Positions 56,018 through 64,000 of a stretch of DNA of 64,000 nt are shown here, in pieces. This stretch comes from Ectobius pallidus (lineage: Eukaryota > Arthropoda > Insecta > Blattodea > Ectobiidae). Made by a program: the position numbers and the translations under genes. The notes beneath the pieces were generated by a model. The model was not told the DNA's origin. It saw only the letters and a list, made by a program, of their open reading frames with translations, and ran no database searches. The stretch spans positions 17,198,129 through 17,262,128 of the forward strand of contig CAXKWD010000006.1 in the NCBI GenBank assembly GCA_964059195.1, in the 5' to 3' direction. How positions within the stretch are numbered: the stretch's first letter is position 1; the number at the start of each line of letters is the position of its first letter.

Positions 56018-58068
56018 GTCACGGTGGGTATTGGGGATTGAGTCTGGGGTTCTGCATTGCTTTGGGGGTTGTTGTTAGGCCTATTTCTCGGACTTTCATA
56101 TGAATTGTTCCTTTCATATTGACTATTGTTGTTACGGCGGGAGTACCTGAAATTATTCCAGCCTCTATAGTAGGGGCGGAAAAAACCTTGATTATACTGA
56201 TTTCGGTTAAACCAGTTAGGCCTATTTCCTGCATAGCCACGTCTGTTCTGACCACGGTAACTGTTCCCTTGCCTATTATTGTAATTGCCATACGGCCTGA
56301 AACGGAAACCACGGGTTTGCCAATTATTGCGGGCGTTCCGCACGTACTCTGTTTGGGGCCAATAAGGTCTGTTGTCCCTAGAATCATTGTTTTGCTGGTC
56401 CTCATTAGAATTTCCTGTCCGCAACCCAATCTGGAAATTTTCCGGGCTGTCAGAAGTTTGTACCAGATTGATGTTTTTCCGGTGAGTTTGGTTAGCTGAC
56501 ACAATGGGGTGCGATGGTTTAGTGGAAGTATAAGTTAGGTCCTGCATTGACTTTAGTAATTTTAACATCTCAGTGGTGGATTGAGGAGATGCGACAACAA
56601 GGCAATTTCTTATTACAGGCGGAAAGTGAGACGGGAGTGCCTTTAGAAAATCTTGCTCCAAAATTTCTGGTTTAAGCAGTTGGCGGCTTTCACACAAAGA
56701 AATGAAATATTCTAGATAGGTTTGGCCGTGGCTACGGTCGTACTTACCTTGAAATATTCTCGAACGAAGACGACATTGTTCACTATCGCTCCAATACTCA
56801 GATAAAAACATTTCCTCAAACTGACCTATGGACAGGAGGTTGTTGGGATCGATGACTTGTAACCACCGAGCTGCGTTAGATTTCAAAGATTGATTCACAA
56901 AGATCATTTTCAGATGCTCTGGGACTCCTCGTAAAGCAAAATAAGTTTTTAGGTCCTTTAAATATCTGACAGGGTTTGTTTTCAATGTATCTTCAAAATA
57001 CGGTAATGGAAAATCCGAATTGTGCAATGAAAAACTATTGTTTACAACATTTTGGGGTATTTGATTAGTGCTGGCAGCTCGTTGATCCAATCCATTGTTG
57101 GTTCTGGGTAATGGTGCAGGTGGTTCTGGTATCTCAGGGGCTTGAGGTACTGGATCAGGGGGGTTGGAAGAAGTAGAGGCAGATGTTGATGGGGTATTAC
57201 AAACATGAGGGATCAAAGCATTTTCCCTGGTTTGTTCGATTAGGCTTTCCTGGTCTCTTACCCTTTGCCTAAGTCGGTCTAATTCTGATTGAAGGGATAC
57301 CAATTTCGTAGAATTGCTAGAGGTTACCCTTTCTACTGAGGTGACATGATTTTCTACGGAGGAAATATGATTTGTCAACACTTGTTCTGAAGTAGCTATT
57401 TGAGCTGTGACTCTACTGTCTAAATTTTGTAATTCAGACGTAACCTGAGTGCGGTGTTCAGTGATTAATGTAGTTAGTGTAGAGTTCATTGTTGTGATTT
57501 GCTGATTTTGATTTTCAAGTGTTGAATTTAGTGTAGTATTTTGTGCAGCAAGCTCGTTTCTCAATTGTTGGCTTTGTGTTTCTAGTGTGGAGTTCAGTGT
57601 TGTATTCATGTTAGCAATTTGATTTTCAAGTGTGGAGTTCTGTGTAACAAATTCGTTTCTCAATTGTTGGCTCTGTGTCTCTAGTGTGGAATTTAGGGTT
57701 GTGTTTATATTGGAAATCTGACTTTCAAGTTGTGTAGCAAGTTGAGTAGAAACTCCTGCAATCATTGTCTGTATTTGTGACAAAAAATCTAGACTGAAAG
57801 AAGGAATGTTAGGGTCTAAGTTTATGGTGTTCTGAGTAGAAGTCGATGGGGTGGGTGCACTCACAGCTGGGATATTAACTGAGGTTTGTGTAACAGGCAA
57901 GCTAGCAAGGTCACTTTCGGTTTCATGCTGAGTAATTTCTAAGTTGTCAGAAATAGGAACAGAGGCACTTTCATTGTTTTCAGAAGTAGGATTCTGTTCT
58001 GAACATAATATCTGAGTATCAGAATTTGGCTCCATGATTTGGAATACTTTATTATTCCTTAATTTCAT
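56005..58068 (-). CDS. gag: outer element Gag, no zinc knuckle
   Basis: 687 codons from the ATG at 58066-58068; a second ATG 11 codons in (MEPNSDT) is equally possible. Residues about 95-290 form a long coiled coil built partly of tandem repeats of about 35 residues (TTLNSTLETQSQQLRNE and variants). Residues about 350-520 match the retrotransposon Gag capsid pattern (YFEDTLKTNPVRYLKDLKTY, ARWLQVI, FEEMFLSEYW). The tail from about 560 is rich in Arg, Asn, Gly and Tyr and has no CCHC box, so RNA binding probably uses the basic tail. The stop overlaps the frameshift region described above. Confidence 0.88.
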   Translation of the reverse strand: MKLRNNKVFQIMEPNSDTQILCSEQNPTSENNESASVPISDNLEITQHETESDLASLPVTQTSVNIPAVSAPTPSTSTQNTINLDPNIPSFSLDFLSQIQTMIAGVSTQLATQLESQISNINTTLNSTLETQSQQLRNEFVTQNSTLENQIANMNTTLNSTLETQSQQLRNELAAQNTTLNSTLENQNQQITTMNSTLTTLITEHRTQVTSELQNLDSRVTAQIATSEQVLTNHISSVENHVTSVERVTSSNSTKLVSLQSELDRLRQRVRDQESLIEQTRENALIPHVCNTPSTSASTSSNPPDPVPQAPEIPEPPAPLPRTNNGLDQRAASTNQIPQNVVNNSFSLHNSDFPLPYFEDTLKTNPVRYLKDLKTYFALRGVPEHLKMIFVNQSLKSNAARWLQVIDPNNLLSIGQFEEMFLSEYWSDSEQCRLRSRIFQGKYDRSHGQTYLEYFISLCESRQLLKPEILEQDFLKALPSHFPPVIRNCLVVASPQSTTEMLKLLKSMQDLTYTSTKPSHPIVSANQTHRKNINLVQTSDSPENFQIGLRTGNSNEDQQNNDSRDNRPYWPQTEYVRNARNNWQTRGFRFRPYGNYNNRQGNSYRGQNRRGYAGNRPNWFNRNQYNQGFFRPYYRGWNNFRYSRRNNNSQYERNNSYESPRNRPNNNPQSNAEPQTQSPIPTVTLNE

Positions 58069-58474
58069 AAACTAATACAATACAACTGAATTTACTAAAA
58101 TAAAAAATTAATTAAAATCCAAAAAAAAATTTGAAATTTAAATTGAAAAAAATTTACTTGGAATTTAAAAAAAATAGGAGCAAAATTCAGTTTTCAACAC
58201 TTAAGTTGGATTAACGATACCCTTTTGTAGTCCAGATGTCCAGCGGTAGGCCAAAGGTGATGTCCAGGTATCCAGGTGATGAGGGAAAATGTTGTAGATG
58301 AAGATCCAGGGGGGGTATTGATGAAATGATGAATAATCTAATGGTGTGCTGACTCTAATAAAATTTCTCACAGAATTTAAAACTTGGTGGTGTGTGATTT
58401 AGTGTAGTGTTCCTGAATTTTATTGTTGAAAAATTAAATTTTATTGACTGGTCCCTCGATCTTCAAATTCAAGC

Positions 58475-58491
58475 AATCACGATGGTCGCCA
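58475..58491 (-). promoter_or_regulatory. outer element primer-binding site
   Basis: On the element strand TGGCGACCATCGTGATT begins 2 bases after the 5' LTR. TGGCGACC resembles the tRNA-Arg-type site of mdg1/412-like Gypsy elements; the remaining bases are not checked against any tRNA. Confidence 0.65.
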
Positions 58492-58493
58492 TT

Positions 58494-59910
58494 TATAACC
58501 GTTCGTAGCTCTCCTGAAGATTTGCCACTAAGTTGGGTAGCTATTTATGACCGTACGTCGGGGTGGAGTTGATTTATAACTGTAGGTGGGATTTTTAGAT
58601 GTATAGTAGTTCTGGAGTTCTGATTAAAATAAGGGGTGCCGGGCGTAGTACTCAGGGGTAGTTGTAAGCTAGAGAACTCTTATCTAGGGAAGTGGCTAGA
58701 GAAAATCGAGATAACAGTCAAAGGGCGGTGTCAGGAATAATGGTAACTAAAAGTTGAGTCGTTCTTTTCAAATTAATATATATTTTCCAAAGTTTAGTAT
58801 TTTCTGCAATGCTGAATTAATCGATTTAGTTCTATTAGATGATGTAAGTTCTGATATTTAGTAGTCTTTAGTACGTCGTTAAAGTTCGTAAGTAACACTT
58901 TGTAACTTGCTAAATTGTAATAATAATTACTTCACTTGTACGCGCCGTTGAACACTTCTATTTACTTTCACATTTACTCTCTCGTAGTTTCTATTTGTAT
59001 CGCGCGGATAATAATGTTCAATTTTACGTTCACAATTAATGTTTCGTAATAATAAAATCAATGTCTTTACCAAATAATATAAATTACGCGCTTCGACGCT
59101 GCTAATAACTTCTATTTATATCGCGCGGATTATAATGTTTAAATATCAATATATTGCAAAGTTACTTGAGTTTAATAATGTTTAACGTAGTCTTTTGTCT
59201 GAAGTATGTCTCGAAGTTCTTTAGTCTAAGCAGTCGTGTGATCCATAGATGACGAGATGTCCGTGCTTTCTGCTAATATCTTTGTAAGGGGTAGTGGGGG
59301 TAAGTAGTTCCAATTGGTTGTGTCCGTGTCTAAGTCTTCTCTGATTGGGGTAAGGTAGTTTCTTCTGCTATCCAATTTGAAATATATTCCGTTTTTCGTC
59401 GTTGAAACAGGCAAGTTGCATCGGTCATTAATTACTTGAGATGTCAAAATTTGCTAGGCGCCAGCCAGGCGGCTCAAGAGGATGTAGGCGGTACTAGGTT
59501 TATGTTTTTATCAATAACTCTGATAACTGAAAGTTATCATAGTTCTGGTTATTTAATCCTGATGGGCTATTTTACGGGGCTTCCAATGGTATTAATTTGT
59601 AGTGGGTGTGATAAAAATGAAAAGAGTTATTAAGGTTTTTATATTAAAATGATGGAACGGGTTAATAAAAAGTTATGTGTAATATATCAAACTGTAGGGG
59701 CTGTTATTGGCTATTGATGGGTGTAATTGGTTTCCTTGTCGCTTTTTCCTTAATGGAGTAATTAATGTTTGAAGTTAGGTGTTATATGGGGAATGAATGT
59801 TTGAAGTTAGGTGTTATGTGTGGAAGTATAAACAGTAGGGTGCGTATTGTCAATCGTACAGGGGCTATATATGAGATTGTCGTCTGTGTTGAGTACAAAG
59901 TACGGTTACA
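58494..59910 (-). repeat. outer element 5' LTR
   Basis: 1,417 bp, the same as 39716-41132 apart from at least one substitution. On the element strand it starts TGTAACCGTAC at 59910 and ends GGTTATA at 58494. Confidence 0.92.
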
Positions 59911-59914
59911 GTGT

Positions 59915-62900
59915 GCTAGGGGCCCACTCCCTACAGGCCAATCGTTGAACCACGATAGGTAGGAGAAGTTGAATGCTTAAATGCTATGATGGAAATGCTG
60001 AGTCAATTTAAACAATTTATTTATTTTCCAAAACAAACAAATTCTTACCATTACCTTATGGTTTTTGTCAAACTTATATTTTACGTTTTGCACTTATGAT
60101 GTAAATTAAATGAATTAATTAATTAAGGTCAGCTTTAGTAGGCAGCACTTATTAGAATAATGTACCGAAGTAATAAGTTCGAAGTGAACAATCAGACTCA
60201 TCACATTATTTGAAATCACAGTAGGCCACATTAAAGGTTATACTCATAATGTAATAATACTCAAACTAAAAATCCTGTACTAGCCTGTACGTCTTTCTTT
60301 AACCACTTTCTCCTTCAATATTCAAGCCGACATTTTGGAATACCACAGATAATATTAACGACCTTCAATTAATACTGAATATCACATATTAATTATCCTT
60401 CTTTTCTTATTTAATTATTACTAAGTATTGAACTGTAATTCCTTTCAAGGTAATATAATATAAGGTACTCTTCGAACTTACTACGGGCTTCTTTCACTAG
60501 CTGCAGAAAACAATATGTCCTTTGTACCCGGTGCTGACTATATAATACCAAAAAATCTAAAACGAATTTCTATTTTAGGGTACGTCGTCACATTTTATTT
60601 AAGAATCCCCTATTTTGAATGTCGGATTGCATAATGGACTGGTTTTCTTTAAGGGAGTAATTACTGTGAATATTAATGTGCATATATTTTCACAAGCAAG
60701 ACATGTGGACCTTGTGCATTCCTACGTAGCCATCTTAACCCTTTGTTCTATCACGTAGCCTCGCATTGCTACAAAATGATTATGCATTGCTACAAAATGA
60801 ATGTCTGAAACTATTTCTTATTATTATTATTCCAATGCTATATAATAATTCACGATTATTTAAAATGCTAAACTTTATACCTTCACCGTCGAAATATGGG
60901 TTGTTTAATGATATTCTTTTAAACTAATTTACCTCCGCGTGGGCAGCCATTTGTAAAGGTGATTTTCCTGGGTGTGCACTGATTCTACATTTAGAAATCT
61001 CCTGATTCTGAAGGAATCAGAGCTAAATTTTGAAATACAGAATTTATTAAAGTTTTAGGATTTCTAACTCACATGTTAACAGTTCTTGGTGTGGTCCATG
61101 GCCCCTGCTGCGTACTGATGATGCACTCTACATGGCTTCACGTGGCTGTCTCTTTCTCTCTGTTCTCCGGAGCTTCCGGCATCCCCTTCGCCTTGCTTGA
61201 AGAGCGCTCGGATCGCCTACTGCAGCGCGCACGTGACCGATTGGGATTTCTATGAACCACTTCAAACTGCTTTACGCGGGGAACACAGTGCTAACCAGCA
61301 CATAGTTTCATGCGGTATGCTGACTTCCAAGCAAGACAGCATCGATGGATGACCACATCCGACCCACAGCTTTGCCTTCCAACCCTGGTCGAGGGCAGGA
61401 AGAAGAGAACCAGGCGATGACTGTTTCCCTTGCGAATTGTAGTAGTATAAACCTTGCCAGACTCCTGTTCCGTCTCCAACCGGACAGGGAATGTCTCTAG
61501 GTAAGCTCCCTCAAACCATGCACAGATGATGAAGAGGGCAGCTAAAACTCTGGCGGCGAGCAGGCTACGATGTCGGCTTCCTTCTGGGCGAGAAACTGTA
61601 TTCTTGCAGTGGAAATCTTCGACGACAGCCAGAGTTCCGATGAGAGAAGGCCAATCGGTACAAGCATTGTATAAAAATGGTCCTTCGTATAGCACGAACT
61701 GTTCGTTGCACATATACGTTTTGACTTCAGGGGAAAGATCACAAATGTTTCTAATTCAAGATTGCCTTTAATTCGCAATAAATAGTAATTGTAATACTGT
61801 TCACTTGAATGTAGAATTGAAGAAATATAAACACTAGTTAGCTTTATGTCCTTTGACCTAATTGCTTATACAAGATGGCTGCCTAGCCACGTAAATGTGA
61901 TCTTGGAAACTTCCTTTAGGCTGGAAGCTTGAGTACAGAGTTCAATATTCATCACTTAGAATATTTATAAATAGTTACTTATTCTGTGCCGATGTGCACA
62001 AGTAATACTATGCAGAATGTTTTATTGTAAAAGGCAGACTGTATCGCTTAACAGTATTACTACACTTTTCAATAAACTGCTTTAGACAAGACGTACTTTA
62101 GATTTGTAGATCTTGCACTATAAAAGACTACAATATAAGAGTTCTTCGAATTAACTAACATGAGAGTTAAGTATACGAAAGTACATGAAGCGAGAATTTG
62201 AGCAATATAGAACTTCTTCCTTAGCGATCGGTGTGCACCTGAAGAGATGAGACATACAAGACAAGAGAGACTGAACTTACTGAAGGCAGGCAGACAACTC
62301 TCTCACTGCCCTCTGAATTTGTATAAGTCCGCTTAATGGAAGGGTCCAGAGGGGGGTGGGGAACATTGATTACTACAGACTAGACCATTCCAGACGAATT
62401 TTACCCCCAACCCGTGTGTCGCCGCGCAAGAAATAGTTCACGGCAGCCAGCATTACGTCATTAGTGGAACTACTTAAGAAAAATTATGCAACTTAGACAG
62501 CGCACAATGTTACACACAAAATAAGAAAAAATTACTCATATGAAATGTGAACAACGTGAATAAGTTCAGCTTCCGAGATAGAGTTAATTTCGCTTGTGAT
62601 ATTGTCTCTAAGGTCTTCTAATGTATGGGAAATTGACCTATAAACTTTATTTTTCTCAAATAGTGTATAGCATCTCGTGGATTTTGGGTTTAAAGTTCTG
62701 CAATTGGATAACAGGGAATATTTAAATTTACACTCAAAGTTTACTGTTCAAGCTTATATCACCATGGACGTTTCGGCAAACAGCGTGACATCACATTACT
62801 GTTTACATGGTCAAAGCAACTAAAATCAATTAGCTTTCGTTACTTTCGCAAGCAATAACACATATGTAATCGGTGTAACTTTAAATCATGTAAACGCCAT

Positions 62901-62929
62901 CGATCACAGTAAGATGCATAAAAGAAAAC
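59915..62929. other. unassigned stretch, about 3 kb
   Basis: No supported gene. A GC-richer segment at about 61070-61780 holds a 140-codon minus-strand frame (61291-61713) and overlapping frames on both strands. I see no family motif. It might be part of a host exon or an unknown repeat. A CATTGCTACAAAATGA motif is duplicated in tandem at about 60764-60800. Confidence 0.45.
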
Positions 62930-63119
62930 TGCAAGACTCTTGCAACAAGACCAAGACCGAGTATGCAAGACCAAGATCAAGACCAAGACCAGTGATGCAA
63001 GACCGAGACTAAGACCAAGACCAGGTTTACCTGTGCAAGACCAAGACCAAGACTGAGAGTGCAATACCAAGACCAAGACCAAGACCGCCTTGGTCTTGAT
63101 CTTGGTCTTGGTCTTGCAT
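62930..63119 (+). repeat. CAAGAC hexamer array with an inverted end
   Basis: Imperfect GACCAA/CAAGAC repeats run to about 63086, then the array switches to GGTCTT on the same strand (63087-63117), so its end can fold back on its body. An open frame through it on the minus strand (LVLVLVL type) is repeat-derived. Confidence 0.85.
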
Positions 63120-63189
63120 TTACTCATCATTAGAAAAAGACAATTCCTAAGCAAGTTAAAGGAATATTATCCTATCTATTTGTTAGAAC

Positions 63190-64000
63190 CCGGTGGCTCA
63201 TTGTGGCGCTTAAGTGAGCCCGCCGTTCATTCCTATGCTATCCCAACCATCCCTCGCAATTCCTGCTTCCCTTAAATCCATCCTAATATTGTCTTCCCAC
63301 CTACATCTACATCTTCCAAGTGATCGTTTCATTCGAGTCTCCCAGTCAATATTTTTTAGATATGTCTTTCCTCCGCCATGTCCAGCCCATTTCATGCTCC
63401 GTGATTTAGCCTAATTACCCTTAATATGCCGGTGACGAGTACAGGTTATGAAGTTCGTTGTTATGCAGTTTTCTCCAGTCCCAATTTGCATTCCTCTTAG
63501 GTCCAAATATTTTCTCAGGCACCCTGTTTTCGAATACTCTCAGATTATGATATTCCGAAGATAGTACAAATCCATATAGTACAACCGGCAGGATAATTGT
63601 CTTATAAATCTTTATTTTTAGATTTCTGGACAATAGACGAGAAGGTAAGTGCTTATGAACTGCATAAAACCTGGTATTCCCTGAGTCTATAGTTTACTTC
63701 TACCTAAATATTACCTATTTGCTCCCAGATATTTGAATTTCTCCACTTGATCGAATTATTTACCGGCTATTCCAATATTACAATGCATTTCTTTGACTTT
63801 TTATGATCATATACTTAGTTCTTTCTGTATTAATTTCCAATCGAACATTCTTGCAGGCATCAAAAAAACTTTCGGCGTTTCTCTCGATTGTATTTATGTC
63901 ACTGGCCAGCAGACAAAAGTCATCTGCATAAGCTAAAGTCTGGTGACTGCCGTTTATTTCTAGGCCTACCTTGTCTTCCTGAACTTTCCTAATGGCATAT
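63190..64000 (-). pseudogene. LINE ORF2 reverse transcriptase, C-terminal part, cut by window edge
   Basis: On the minus strand from the right edge: a YADD box (63919-63930), then ACKNVRLEINTERTKYM, a stop-containing stretch, LKIKIYKTIILPVVLYGF (63600-63550), RVFENRVPEKIFGPKR and NANWDWRKLHNNELHNLYSS. After another break, RCRWEDNIRMDLREAG (63310-63260) is close to the end of ORF2. These blocks in this order are the 3' part of a common insect LINE ORF2 often annotated as endonuclease-reverse transcriptase. At least two frame breaks make it a pseudogene. The clade (RTE-like or other) is not settled from this fragment. Confidence 0.78.

Larger units (their letters stand above)
39716..59910 (-). 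mobile_element. outer Ty3/Gypsy LTR retrotransposon (split by a nested element)
   Basis: Two 1,417-bp LTRs (39716-41132 and 58494-59910) bound gag and pol on the minus strand. Both sides carry GTGT (39712-39715 and 59911-59914), a 4-bp target duplication as expected for Gypsy integrases. The LTRs are nearly identical (I noticed one substitution, TATAACC versus TATGACC, about 50 bases in), so insertion was recent. Pol is cut between its RNase H halves by the inner element at 44429-53647. Without it the element is about 11 kb. Gag and Pol look intact on either side, so the copy may have been active until the nested insertion. Confidence 0.92.

Noticed and set aside
63087..63154. Leu/Val-rich protein from the CAAGAC array
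   Set aside because: Repeat translation only; the frame changes meaning where the array reverses.

Overview
The window looks like intergenic DNA from an arthropod. A cockroach or termite is my best guess, based on CTAGGTGGG-type tRNA-derived SINEs, several insect-style transposon groups and abundant TAGGCCTA octamers; the species is not proven. I find no convincing single-copy host gene, functional tRNA, rRNA or CRISPR array. Almost everything I can identify is mobile DNA, much of it nested.

Layout. 1-1.7 kb: 5' end of a minus-strand Ty3/Gypsy element (gag and probable LTR) running off the left edge. 1.7-6 kb: mostly unassigned, with a 38-bp perfect palindrome and a decayed LINE ORF1-like remnant. 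6-14 kb: several copies of one dispersed repeat family (subterminal GTGCCAG repeats, (GGAC/CAGA)n tail), a TTAA-flanked MITE, and Helitron ends. 17.5-22.1 kb: a segment bounded by 73-bp inverted repeats that holds a hAT-like MITE with its target duplication and a LINE fragment with a 5' inversion of twin-priming type. 22.2-24.9 kb: a foldback, with a MITE in one arm and two tandem Helitrons in the other. 26.3-33.8 kb: a 7.5-kb head-to-head inverted duplication carrying hAT transposase ends and SINEs in both arms. 34.2-35.2 kb: a HARBI1-like transposase remnant. 35.8-39.6 kb: an almost complete but frameshifted non-LTR retrotransposon.

39.7-59.9 kb: a minus-strand Ty3/Gypsy element (1,417-bp LTRs, GTGT target duplication) whose pol is split by a second, plus-strand Ty3/Gypsy element (948-bp LTRs, ACTA target duplication). 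The two elements appear to solve the Gag-to-Pol problem differently. The outer one has a TTTAAAC slippery heptamer, a 5-nt spacer and a possible pseudoknot. The inner one has gag and pol in one frame, separated by a single TGA in the leaky context TGA CTA G. These two recoding signals are the strongest biological observations here. 59.9-62.9 kb: unassigned. 62.9-63.1 kb: a CAAGAC hexamer array that reverses orientation. 63.2-64 kb: a minus-strand LINE 3' end continuing past the window.
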